Assembly: GCF_000359585.1 (NCBI RefSeq)
Contig: NZ_APMH01000020.1
Coordinates: forward strand, 1 to 64,000
Source of the DNA: Clostridium tyrobutyricum DSM 2637 = ATCC 25755 = JCM 11008
GTDB lineage: Bacteria > Bacillota > Clostridia > Clostridiales > Clostridiaceae
Reading direction: 5' to 3'
DNA: 64,000 bases
Shown here: positions 51,848 to 59,849 of the stretch, in pieces
Position numbering within the stretch: the first letter of the stretch is position 1
Layout: every line of letters begins with the position of its first letter
Translations under genes and position numbers: made by a program
The notes under the pieces: generated by a model
Database searches by the model: none
Seen by the model: the letters and a program-made list of their open reading frames with translations, nothing else
What the model was told of the DNA's origin: nothing

Positions 51848-53332
51848 CTACATTCCAAAATTCAAGTTTTTAAGAAACACCACTAGGAGTAATGACATAT
51901 CAACCATAAGCTTGAAAGAAGCTAGTAAAGAAGGTAATAAAATATAAACCTTCATTCCAGCTATTTTATCCTCCTGCGATAGCTTTTCTGCCTTATCCAT
52001 TAGTGCATTATTACGATCAATTAATTCTTCTACTTGCTTAGTTACATCTCCAGCATTTCCACTTGATAGTGAATATAATATCTTCATAGCTGACTGCACA
52101 TCGGGGTTGCGGTATTCCTTTAAAAATCTATGATAAGGTTCTATTGAATTAGGATTTTCTTCTAACTCGTCTACAAGATTTTCAAGTGCATACAATAATA
52201 CTTCTGGTGAATTATCTATGGATTTACGAATTGCTACCTGCACATTATCTGTCTGTAATAACAGTGCAACTTCCATGAGCCAATTAGGAAACTGCTTTTC
52301 AATTTCTTTTGCCACCTTTTTCTTAGCAAGGTTATGTCCAATTTTATGTTGATTTAAAAAGAAAAGCACAACTACAATTCCTACTACTGCAATTACAATA
52401 TTTTTAAAGTATAAAAATCCACTGATAAATAATACTGCTGCAATCACGGCTATTTTTTTACTAACTTTTGCTTCCTTTGCCTCGTCATAGTCTCTGACTT
52501 GAATATATTTTTTCCCTATCCCTGTACTATTAGTTTCCTTCTCAATCCAGCTTCTGCAAAGCTTTTTATCAGATTTCACATAAATTAACATGCAGCTTCC
52601 TATTAATACAACTGCTGACATCTGACATAATTGCATGGAACTAATATTCAATTTTCCACCCAATAGATAAAGAGGTAAAATACAGATAAGCAAAGTTGCT
52701 ACTAAAGCAATTGTTATGTTTCTTTTTACAAGCTGAAATTCTTTCTGTAAATTTGATACTCTTTCAGCCCACATAGCTCTATTCTTTGTAAGCAGTGTAA
52801 TACTTCCGCTTACATCTCCACCACGTCTTTGTGCTGCAATAACAAAGTCATGTATATTATCAATTCTTTCACAGTTAAAGAATTCTCCTATCATATTTAA
52901 TGCTTCTCTCTCTGGATCTTCACTATCGGTTGTATATTGAATATGCTCTATGGATTTTTCCAATATATCGTGAAACATTCCTTCATCAAAAATTGCAGCT
53001 GTTTCTAATAATGCACTAAGCACAGTTCCATTTCTTTTAAAAGAATATAAAAATTGCTCCATATAGCTATTAGCTAAAGAAAACATTGTTGTATGGTATC
53101 TACCCTTAATAATCTGTATAGTAACCATTGGAGAAAACAGAAATCCTATAATTCCAATAGCAGCAATATATTTCAGTTCCAGTTTATAAAGAAGACCGAA
53201 AATAGCAGCCATAAGCACAATCATTCCATAAGTGATAAATGCCTTTTTAAGGGTATATTCATATCCATATTTAGCTAACTCATTGGTCAAATTTTTATAT
53301 CTAAGATATCTTAGTGCACTTTTTTTCTTCAA
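51848..53332 (-). CDS. TadB/TadC-type pilus platform protein, two T2SSF-like halves
   Basis: The 494-residue inner-membrane platform protein has two similar halves. The first (about 1-240) has SYMEQFLYSFKRNGTVLSAL, LEKSIEHIQYTTD and RRGGDVSGSITLL, then two helices. The second (about 270-494) has PNWLMEVALLLQTDNVQVAI, ALENLVDELEENPNS and SGNAGDVTKQVEELIDRN with a C-terminal helix pair. Each half is a T2SSF domain, so the protein looks like TadB and TadC in one chain. TTG 53332 has AAGGAGGT seven bases upstream. It overlaps the ATPase gene by 32 bases. Confidence 0.8.
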   Translation of the reverse strand: MKKKSALRYLRYKNLTNELAKYGYEYTLKKAFITYGMIVLMAAIFGLLYKLELKYIAAIGIIGFLFSPMVTIQIIKGRYHTTMFSLANSYMEQFLYSFKRNGTVLSALLETAAIFDEGMFHDILEKSIEHIQYTTDSEDPEREALNMIGEFFNCERIDNIHDFVIAAQRRGGDVSGSITLLTKNRAMWAERVSNLQKEFQLVKRNITIALVATLLICILPLYLLGGKLNISSMQLCQMSAVVLIGSCMLIYVKSDKKLCRSWIEKETNSTGIGKKYIQVRDYDEAKEAKVSKKIAVIAAVLFISGFLYFKNIVIAVVGIVVVLFFLNQHKIGHNLAKKKVAKEIEKQFPNWLMEVALLLQTDNVQVAIRKSIDNSPEVLLYALENLVDELEENPNSIEPYHRFLKEYRNPDVQSAMKILYSLSSGNAGDVTKQVEELIDRNNALMDKAEKLSQEDKIAGMKVYILLPSLLASFKLMVDMSLLLVVFLKNLNFGM

Positions 53333-54377
53333 TATTGTTACCTCCTTCACTTTCAAATGGTTTTATTTCCATTCGTTCAAACTTCTCCATAATAGCTTTA
53401 GGTATATTTTCTTTTACAATCTCTCCATTAAGTACCATTGGAAAAATTATATTATTGCCATTCTCTCTATAAAAAAAGCATACTTGATCTATATATCTAC
53501 GAACCTTTCCATCTCTCATTTGCTTCTTACGTATCAAAATTCCTACATCAATAAACATATAAATGTCATTTTCCATTCTGTCCGCATCTATTCTACTTTC
53601 AAGCATATTTAATATTCTATCTGGAATCTTTCTTGCATCATCTGTATGAATAGTCGTAAAACCTTTAATTCCAGTGGATAGGCTCTCTAGCAAATATTTA
53701 ACTTCTACTGAACGCGCTTCTGATAACATAAGCCATTTTGGATTTTGACGAAGACTTGTTTTAATTGCCTTTGTATAACTAAATCCTTCTGATACTATTA
53801 GCTCTACACAATCCTTATCTGGATTAATTTCACGATAATGAAGCTCTGGCGTATCTTCAATAGTAATTACCCTTTCATTGCTCGGAATATACTGTGAAAA
53901 GAATTTTATTCCTTCTGTCTTTCCAACTCCTGGCTCTCCACAGAAAACAAAATTCATACGAGCTTTAGCACAGTTTGTTAATAGCTCTAATATATCCTTG
54001 CTGCAATAACCATCTTCTATTATGCTTTCTCTTGTCATTCTTACAGCAGGAAGTGTTTTTCTAATGCAAACTGTTCTTCCAGAAATTGCAGCCGATTCAT
54101 GAACAATGCTAATTCTTAGTGTATCTGTATCGCCTTCTAAAAGATTTTCAACCTTATTGAATGCTCTGCTTACATTGTTAGCAATATAATGACTGAACTT
54201 TTCAATAAATTCTTTAGTTATACCGTGATCCTCCACTTTTATTCTTTCATTATCAGTATTGGTAATCCATAAATCTCTACCATTAAAGTCAATGTCTGTG
54301 ATCTTATCATCTTCAACATATGTCCAAAGCAATCCAAAATGTGCAGGTACTAATTCCCACTTTGCACTACGTTCCAT
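53301..54377 (-). CDS. TadA/CpaF-type pilus assembly ATPase
   Basis: The 358-residue secretion ATPase has an N-terminal domain (ITDIDFNGRDLWITNTDNER) and a C-terminal ATPase with Walker A FCGEPGVGKTEG at about 160, the Asp box VITIEDTPELHYRE, Walker B-like KWLMLSEARSVE and His box FTTIHTDDARKIPDRI. These are hallmarks of CpaF/TadA, which powers Flp/Tad pilus assembly. ATG 54377 has AAAGGAG at ideal spacing. It lies between a pilin-like peptide gene and the platform protein gene, inside the conjugative element. Confidence 0.92.
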   Translation of the reverse strand: MERSAKWELVPAHFGLLWTYVEDDKITDIDFNGRDLWITNTDNERIKVEDHGITKEFIEKFSHYIANNVSRAFNKVENLLEGDTDTLRISIVHESAAISGRTVCIRKTLPAVRMTRESIIEDGYCSKDILELLTNCAKARMNFVFCGEPGVGKTEGIKFFSQYIPSNERVITIEDTPELHYREINPDKDCVELIVSEGFSYTKAIKTSLRQNPKWLMLSEARSVEVKYLLESLSTGIKGFTTIHTDDARKIPDRILNMLESRIDADRMENDIYMFIDVGILIRKKQMRDGKVRRYIDQVCFFYRENGNNIIFPMVLNGEIVKENIPKAIMEKFERMEIKPFESEGGNNIEEKKCTKIS

Positions 54378-54461
54378 AGTTCTCCTTTCCAAGAGTGGAG
54401 ATTATCCACTCTTTGTGTAATAATTAATTTCAAATAGATTTTTTAATAACTTTATTTGCTG

Positions 54462-54632
54462 TTAACCTGTAATAGTGCTTGCTGCTCTTTTAAAGAATTC
54501 ATCAACTAAGTTTTTAAAAGAACTTGCTACAACTCCATCTGTTGATAAAAGCACTACGATAATTGCTACTAATGCGCTGATAGCTACTGCTGCAATAATT
54601 ACTGATCCATATTGTTCAAATATTTCTTTCAT
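54462..54632 (-). CDS. Flp pilin-like small peptide (56 aa), candidate major pilin
   Basis: An ATG at 54632 with GAGG seven bases upstream encodes 56 residues: MKEIFEQYGSVIIAAVAISA, a long hydrophobic helix, and a polar amphipathic end (FKNLVDEFFKRAASTITG). It is the longest of the small pilin-like peptides and lies first in the operon, directly ahead of the TadA-like gene, where the major Flp pilin gene usually sits. The E-Q-Y-G cluster is at the very N-terminus, so the peptide resembles an already processed Flp pilin. A second ATG at 54638 would overlap the ribosome site. Confidence 0.7.
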   Translation of the reverse strand: MKEIFEQYGSVIIAAVAISALVAIIVVLLSTDGVVASSFKNLVDEFFKRAASTITG

Positions 54633-54670
54633 TTTCATACCTCATTCTTTCTTTATTTTTGAGTAATAAA

Positions 54671-54696
54671 AAAGCAGCTATTTTTCAAGCTGCTTT
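54671..54696 (-). terminator. Terminator ahead of the pilus operon
   Basis: AAAGCAGCT and AGCTGCTTT form a nine-base-pair stem with an eight-base loop, followed on the minus strand by TTTATTACTC. It ends 38 bases before the first pilin-like start and would isolate the pilus operon from the oriT side. Confidence 0.7.
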
Positions 54697-54959
54697 AATT
54701 AATTATTGTATTTTTTAGTTTTACTACATATACAAAATGGTTTGTCTCGTATAAAATGAATGCTAATTTAAATACTCACCTCCTTGCCACAGTATCAAAC
54801 TAAATATTATTATTCATAAGCTCCTTTCCAACTTAATAAAACAACTAGTCCCTAAATGTCAACTTTTAAGCCTTAGTTGACATTTAATTTTATTTTCTGA
54901 AACCCGTTGAAACTAGTGGGATTTCTGTCTATTTTACTGCCTATTTCCTGTTGATTTGT
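54697..54959. other. Gene-free stretch, oriT-proximal
   Basis: No gene is recognised. A short inverted repeat TTGACATTTA/AGTCAACTTT-like sequence lies around 54858-54893. The stretch adjoins the oriT hairpins and may include relaxase-binding sequence. Confidence 0.4.
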
Positions 54960-55076
54960 GCCCCCCTGTTAGATACGGGGGGCTAATATACGGCGTGGCT
55001 ATCGCCACACCAAAAGCAGGTCAGCCCGTCCCTGCGGCTTTCGCTTCGCACGCCGCCTGGCCGTTCTGCCTGCTTT
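54958..55076 (-). other. Origin of transfer (oriT) of the conjugative element
   Basis: On the minus strand GCCCCCC-GTATCTAACA-GGGGGGC (54983-54960) matches the nic-site hairpin of ICEBs1 and Tn916 oriT (CCCCCC...CTAACAGGGGGG). It is preceded by a second hairpin GGTGTGGC-GATA-GCCACGCC (55011-54992). A third, longer stem closed by AAAGCAGG/CCTGCTTT (55076-55013) encloses a GC-rich loop. GC content is far above the surroundings. It lies between the coupling-protein side and the pilus cargo, about 12 kb from its relaxase gene. Recognition rests on remembered similarity to those oriT sequences. Confidence 0.8.
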
Positions 55077-55629
55077 AATTTATTGGCTCTGCTATTTTAG
55101 TCAACTCTATACTATTGTCAATTTCATTTCCCCAAACATCCCATCCATTCTCTTTTTCTCTTGCAAACAACTCTATCCTTGGCAAATTTCCCATAAGATC
55201 TATAATTTTTTCTCTTGCTTGTTCTGGTTTTTTACTATGCTCTTGTATGGGAGTGCAAATAAGTTGATGAACTTTTTTAGATATCCTTTTGGGATGCCCT
55301 TTTGTCCCTAAAATACATATTTCTGAATTTGATCTTGTCCAATTTCCAAGACCCCAAAATGGTGTCTTACTTTTCTTATTCAATTTGACCCATACAAAAG
55401 CTACTGTCTTATACATAAATCCCCATGCCTTCATTAAACGTAGCCCATCCTCTAATTGAGGAAATGTAACCCATAAAAATAGTGTACAATGTTCTGCGCC
55501 TATTTTATCTATTGGAAGGTCACATAACTCCTGTATAGGCATTGTTGAATAATGGTTTTCTGCTACTCCCTGTCCCTTTTTTCTTTTATATTGCCAAGGA
55601 GGATCAGCATAAATAATATTGTATTTCAT
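55075..55629 (-). CDS. MT-A70 family DNA N6-adenine methyltransferase
   Basis: The 184-residue protein has the catalytic motif YADPPWQYKRK at about residues 6-16, YSTMPIQELCDLPID, LFLWVTFPQLEDGLRLMKAW and GLGNWTRSNSEICILGTKG, all typical of MT-A70 methyltransferases found in phages and conjugative elements. It stands without a restriction enzyme, so it may protect the incoming element from restriction or mark DNA. ATG 55629 has GGAG six bases upstream. Its stop codon lies in the outer arm of the third oriT hairpin. Confidence 0.92.
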   Translation of the reverse strand: MKYNIIYADPPWQYKRKKGQGVAENHYSTMPIQELCDLPIDKIGAEHCTLFLWVTFPQLEDGLRLMKAWGFMYKTVAFVWVKLNKKSKTPFWGLGNWTRSNSEICILGTKGHPKRISKKVHQLICTPIQEHSKKPEQAREKIIDLMGNLPRIELFAREKENGWDVWGNEIDNSIELTKIAEPIN

Positions 55630-55657
55630 TGTTTTCTCCAATCTGTAAATAAAAATA

Positions 55658-55682
55658 GTGTTTACTCAAAAAAGCAAACACC
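55658..55682 (-). terminator. Possible terminator ahead of the methyltransferase gene
   Basis: GTGTTT and AAACAC close a hairpin with further partial pairing, and TATTTTTATTT follows on the minus strand, just before the methyltransferase ribosome site. Confidence 0.5.
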
Positions 55683-55815
55683 TTCATTTGTTCTATTTAT
55701 TTTTAATAATCAATGTTTATATTTCATCTAAAAAATCATGCTATTTTGTGAAAACAGTTAGTTTGAACCTACAACTTTTGCTTTGTACATTGCTTTGGCT
55801 ACCATCTACTCTTTT

Positions 55816-56082
55816 TTAACTAAAACCAATATAAGATACTAGTACTTGTCCCTCTTCTACGTTAATATTAAACTCAAATCTTATAGGATATCCTACTTTT
55901 GTTTGTTCATAATCTAAATAAACACTGCACTCCATATCAGCAGTAAATTCAGAAAAAACACTTTGTAATATTCTCGTACCAGATGTTTTACAAAAATCTG
56001 CTGCCTGCTCTTCAAAATCCTTAATGTATTCATCATATCCTATAATTTCCTCAACATTTTCAATAGAATACACTTCTTGCAT
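55816..56082 (-). CDS. Hypothetical small acidic protein of the element
   Basis: The 88-residue protein is acidic (YSIENVEEIIGYDEYIKDFE at its start; a beta-rich end SVYLDYEQTKVGYPIRFEFN). ATG 56082 has GGAGGG ten bases upstream. It starts 21 bases after the coupling-protein gene and is likely co-transcribed with it. The family is not recognised. Acidic proteins of this size in this position could be antirestriction or regulatory proteins, which is only a guess. Confidence 0.65.
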   Translation of the reverse strand: MQEVYSIENVEEIIGYDEYIKDFEEQAADFCKTSGTRILQSVFSEFTADMECSVYLDYEQTKVGYPIRFEFNINVEEGQVLVSYIGFS

Positions 56083-56103
56083 AAAATTCAAACCCTCCAA
56101 ATG

Positions 56104-57471
56104 TTAATCTGTTTTCTCTGCTTTTACAATCAATTTATCTATTTCATTTAAAAAATCGTGTCCTTTAGGTACAAGAGGAGTATAAAATTCAGATATAACA
56201 CTTGTACCTGTATCTACATACCCCCTTCCTTTAATTTGCTTTAGGAAGAAGTCTTTATCAGTTTCTCCAAACATCATTCCATAACCCATTTCTGACATAC
56301 GACCTAAAGCTACACGAAAATTAAACTGATCGCGAATCCCATCCCCAAGATATTTCGCATCTGGTCTTTGACAAGCAAGAATCAAAAAATATCCTGACTG
56401 TCTTCCAAGCATAACAAGCTGTTTTAACTTATTAAGAACTGCGTTACTTTCCTTGCTCCCCAGCATTTCCATAAACGCAACATATTCGTCAAAAATAAGA
56501 AAATTAGCAGGCAAACCTAAATAAGCATAATTTTCACCTGTTTTATATCCTTCCATTTGTTTCATATCCTCATTACGCTTCATCATTCCATCATAAAATT
56601 TATCAATGCACGCAATCATATCATCCTTTTTATAATAAACATTTGGCATAACAGCTTCCAAGTCTGCAAGATCTGAATTTTTAGGATCGAGAACATAAAG
56701 TATAGAATTAGTACACAACAGAGCTTCTATTAACGTAAGAATAAAATAACTCTTTCCTCCACCTGTACCACCTGCAATAAGCATATGGGGTAATTTATCA
56801 TATTCCCACCAAATATTCTTCATTAGTCTTAACTTTCCATGTTCAGCCTGTACATCTTCTATAGAAATACGGTTTGCTATTGTATCATAAAGCAGTGTAT
56901 ATTCCACATAAGAATCTTTTAATTCCTTATCTGTAAGTTCACAATACAAACCACTTTCAAGTTTCTTTTCAAGATGCAAGAGCTGGTCTTGATATTTACC
57001 TAATGTAATTTCTACTTGAATATGAATCAAGCCATTTTCGAGCCTATAGTACATCTTTGGAAAATGAGTTATTCTTTCCTTTGTCTTTCCAGAAGGTATG
57101 TCTTTAAAAAAACTGTTTGACTGTACCTGCTCTGCTTCATACCACTTATTCTCTAGTATCATTCTTGCAAGCTTTTGCCTATGGAATAATTGTTTAATAT
57201 AATCTATATAGTAATGATAATAGAGAGCCGATACAGTCAAACATATAGCTGATGCTATTACTATACTTATAATCATATATGGAATATCAAAATGAACTTT
57301 ACCTTTGTTTAACAATGATATATTCTTCCAGTCAATCCGCATAATTGTTCTACTATGAAGCAGCAGAATGACTAGAAGAAAAATAAATACTAAATAGGCA
57401 GCAGCAAAATGAAATACAAGATCTTTATCAGCCACATGAATTCTCTTGCCGCGATATATATAATACTTCAC
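56104..57471 (-). CDS. Coupling protein TcpA, FtsK/SpoIIIE type (Orf21 / ConQ)
   Basis: The 455-residue DNA pump links the relaxosome to the channel. Two N-terminal membrane helices lie at about residues 21-42 and 64-87. The FtsK-type ATPase has Walker A MLIAGGTGGGKSYFILTLIEAL at about 230, Walker B NFLIFDEYVAFMEML, and QRPDAKYLGDGIRDQFNFRVALGRM. It corresponds to Orf21 of Tn916. The start is GTG 57471 with AGGAG nine bases ahead. The two DUF961 genes precede it, as in Tn916. Confidence 0.95.
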   Translation of the reverse strand: MKYYIYRGKRIHVADKDLVFHFAAAYLVFIFLLVILLLHSRTIMRIDWKNISLLNKGKVHFDIPYMIISIVIASAICLTVSALYYHYYIDYIKQLFHRQKLARMILENKWYEAEQVQSNSFFKDIPSGKTKERITHFPKMYYRLENGLIHIQVEITLGKYQDQLLHLEKKLESGLYCELTDKELKDSYVEYTLLYDTIANRISIEDVQAEHGKLRLMKNIWWEYDKLPHMLIAGGTGGGKSYFILTLIEALLCTNSILYVLDPKNSDLADLEAVMPNVYYKKDDMIACIDKFYDGMMKRNEDMKQMEGYKTGENYAYLGLPANFLIFDEYVAFMEMLGSKESNAVLNKLKQLVMLGRQSGYFLILACQRPDAKYLGDGIRDQFNFRVALGRMSEMGYGMMFGETDKDFFLKQIKGRGYVDTGTSVISEFYTPLVPKGHDFLNEIDKLIVKAEKTD

Positions 57472-57488
57472 AGCTTATATCTCCTTTC

Positions 57489-57881
57489 TTAGTCTACTTT
57501 GTTATTATTATTTTTGTTTCCCTGTGATTGATGATTTTGGCTAACAGTAGAAACCTGTTTCTTTAAAACAATATCATCCGCCTTGATATACCAGTCTACA
57601 TCTGCACCTTGAAAAGTGGCGTTAGCAACAGTATCTGCCACAGGATTTATTATTTCAACTTCTGCATTGTAGTTAAACTCCTTTAAAGATACAGTTGCAG
57701 GGATACTAACTTGAATCATTCTTCCTTGCCCTCTTGATTTCAAATCGTAAGTTCGTTCCTTTATTTCATCTGATACCGTACCATCTTCATTTTGTAAATG
57801 TACCTCACGTCTTAAAGCAGAAAACTTTAAATTTCCGAATGTGGCTTCTTTATCAATAACAATTCCATTTGCTAATCTCAT
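57489..57881 (-). CDS. DUF961 family protein (Orf22-like)
   Basis: The 130-residue protein matches the DUF961 proteins encoded at the start of Tn916-like transfer regions (Orf22/Orf23). Shared features with its neighbour are the ATFGNLKFSALRREVHLQNEDG stretch, SRGQGRMIQVSIP and the DVDWYIKADDIVL end. The C-terminus is Asn/Gln-rich. In ICEBs1 homologues (HelP) these act as helicase processivity factors for rolling-circle replication. It precedes tcpA by 17 bases. Confidence 0.92.
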   Translation of the reverse strand: MRLANGIVIDKEATFGNLKFSALRREVHLQNEDGTVSDEIKERTYDLKSRGQGRMIQVSIPATVSLKEFNYNAEVEIINPVADTVANATFQGADVDWYIKADDIVLKKQVSTVSQNHQSQGNKNNNNKVD

Positions 57882-57900
57882 ATAAACTTACCTTCCTTTC

Positions 57901-58215
57901 TTATGCTTCTACCATGTCATCTGCATGAAGAATATAATTTGTAAATCCACGAGTTCCAATTTTATAACCCTCTGCGGTAATTCGTGGATTAATGAGCTTT
58001 ACTCTTTTTTCAACTTCAAAATGTTTCTCTCCTGCTTCAGCTGGAAGAATGACAACAATATCATCTGCTCTCTGAATGTCAGAGTATAAATTATAACTAC
58101 GAGATAAAATTGTATTATGTCCATTTACCCTTCTTTGCTCAATATTTCCTTCACCAGCATATTCTAAATTTCCAAATGTCTTTTCCATGTTTGGTATTAC
58201 ATATTTTAATTCCAT
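57901..58215 (-). CDS. DUF961 family protein (Orf23-like)
   Basis: The 104-residue protein is a paralogue of the following gene: MELKYVIPNMEKTFGNLEYA, SRSYNLYSDIQRADDIVVILP and FTNYILHADDMVEA. It opens the recognisable transfer operon. HelP of ICEBs1 belongs to this family and helps the host helicase PcrA during rolling-circle replication. Orf24 of Tn916, which would lie upstream, is not found. Confidence 0.92.
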   Translation of the reverse strand: MELKYVIPNMEKTFGNLEYAGEGNIEQRRVNGHNTILSRSYNLYSDIQRADDIVVILPAEAGEKHFEVEKRVKLINPRITAEGYKIGTRGFTNYILHADDMVEA

Positions 58216-58293
58216 ATTTCTTTACCTCTCTTCTTTTTATATTTAAAATAGAAAATTTACTTCTGACTTTTTTCTATTCTGCCTCATAAAAAA

Positions 58294-58367
58294 TACCTAA
58301 ATAACTGTATTTTATCAAGGGAAAGTTCCGTGCTACGCACCCTTGACAAAATCCATTCATTTAGGTA
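58294..58367. repeat. Long imperfect hairpin upstream of the transfer operon
   Basis: Two 28-base arms (58294-58321 and 58340-58367), matching at most positions and starting with TACCTAAAT and ending with ATTTAGGTA, enclose an 18-base loop. There is no T run on the minus strand. Such a large stem-loop could be a single-strand origin, an attenuator or an element-specific control site. Confidence 0.7.
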
Positions 58368-58533
58368 AATATTAATTAAGCAGAATAAGAAAAATTCTAT
58401 TAGTTTTTAATGGCGGCGAACGTTCCTCATTTTTTCTTTGTATCTGAATCACATCCTTTCTAATTTTCTTCATAAAAAATAGGTGTTCATTTCTGAATGC
58501 TTAAACTGAAAAGATATACTTTTTTAGTAACGA

Positions 58534-58554
58534 GTTTACTTTAGAGGTACAAAA
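58534..58554 (+). repeat. 21-bp inverted repeat, left copy
   Basis: GTTTACTTTAGAGGTACAAAA is repeated in inverted orientation, with one mismatch, at 59850-59870. The two copies bound a 1.3-kb segment containing only the MBL hydrolase gene. Confidence 0.75.
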
Positions 58555-58743
58555 TCTAAAATTACAAGGATTTTTACAACAATTTCTGCAACAGAAAAAG
58601 GATATTAATTAGTTGAAATTAACATCCTTTTTACATCTCATTATATATTTGTTAATGAAGAATAAAAGAAAAATATGAATTAATTAAGACACACATTATG
58701 CTCAATTTGTTCATACAAACAAATTGAAATTTAAAACAGTTCT

Positions 58744-59544
58744 CTATATATCAATATTTTCCAAATCATCTGGGATATACAAATTACCGCTAAAATATTC
58801 AGATCCTTCTTTTGTATAAAGTTTTTTACGATTAGTAATATTCTTATCTTCTGTATGATATAACAATAGATTTTCTACGTTTAACTGTTCTGCTAATTGA
58901 CAGGCATCTTTAACTGTTGAATGATGTTTTTCATAAGGCTTGAAAATATCGGCTTGTGAATGTAGACAAAATGCTTCGTGCAATAGCCACTTGCTTCCTT
59001 GAACATAATCTTTGTTATAATAATTATAGGGTTCGTCACCACAACACGTTAATTTTTCATCATTTTTAAGATACATCGTAAATCCGTACTGTTTTGCTTT
59101 ACTCGAATGAATATCAAAAAAAGCAACCTTATGTCCTATAATAGTACATTCTTCTCCATCCGATACAGGAATTAAATGTAACCGTTGTCCGATAAACCTT
59201 GTTTCTTTTTCCTGTAATAACCTCTTTGCTATATCTTTTATGATTTCAATTAATTCTTCATGGGCATAGATATTTACATTACCTTCGTATTCATTTTGGT
59301 TCATATACTGACAAATCATACGAACCATCCAGATAATTCCCATTAAATGGTCAACATGTTTGTGTGTAACAAAAATATTTTTAATATCTTTCCAGTCTAT
59401 ACCTGAATACTTCAATTGTCTTAATACCGTACTGCCACCACCTCCATCTACCATAAAATAATTATTGCTTTCATTTAGTATAAAACATGTATTATAACAC
59501 TCTGTAACTAATGCGTTACCAGTCCCTAACATAGTAAGTTTCAT
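58744..59544 (-). CDS. MBL-fold hydrolase, RNase Z-like
   Basis: The 266-residue protein has the RNase Z-type start MKLTMLGTGNALVTECYNTC, the metal motif FVTHKHVDHLMG at about residue 59 (with Lys where HxHxDH has the variable residue), a DGGGGSTVLRQL glycine-rich segment, and later LLHEAFC and LLLYHTEDKN. RNase Z itself has HxHGDH and an exosite arm, so a different activity is likely. It stands alone in a segment bounded by 21-bp inverted repeats between the conjugation module and decayed genes. Confidence 0.85.
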   Translation of the reverse strand: MKLTMLGTGNALVTECYNTCFILNESNNYFMVDGGGGSTVLRQLKYSGIDWKDIKNIFVTHKHVDHLMGIIWMVRMICQYMNQNEYEGNVNIYAHEELIEIIKDIAKRLLQEKETRFIGQRLHLIPVSDGEECTIIGHKVAFFDIHSSKAKQYGFTMYLKNDEKLTCCGDEPYNYYNKDYVQGSKWLLHEAFCLHSQADIFKPYEKHHSTVKDACQLAEQLNVENLLLYHTEDKNITNRKKLYTKEGSEYFSGNLYIPDDLENIDI

Positions 59545-59849
59545 AAAATCATCCTTTCAAATTTCTATTTTATTTGCAGATTATATAAATAATCATTACT
59601 TCACAGTTTCTTGCAAGTATTCACTATCATTATATCTTAAAAACAGGTATAGCTCCAATACTTGTAATTACATTCATTTTCACAAGCATTTTTGCACTTG
59701 TAATAAAACTACTACAAGTGTTTTTTATAATGCAAAAACCTATGTAAAAGTCAATATATTTTCAAGTAAAAGTAACTACTAAAGGCTTATTTAAAGCCAA
59801 ATAAAGAGAGTGCAAAAATATTGCACTCAATAGTTGTTGAATTTTTAAC
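59545..59849. other. Gene-free stretch with a terminator-like hairpin
   Basis: CACTTGTA and TACAAGTG (about 59693-59718) form a hairpin followed by TTTTTT on the plus strand, framed by outer arms TTTTTGCA and TGCAAAAA. No gene is seen on the plus strand that it would terminate. Confidence 0.5.
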
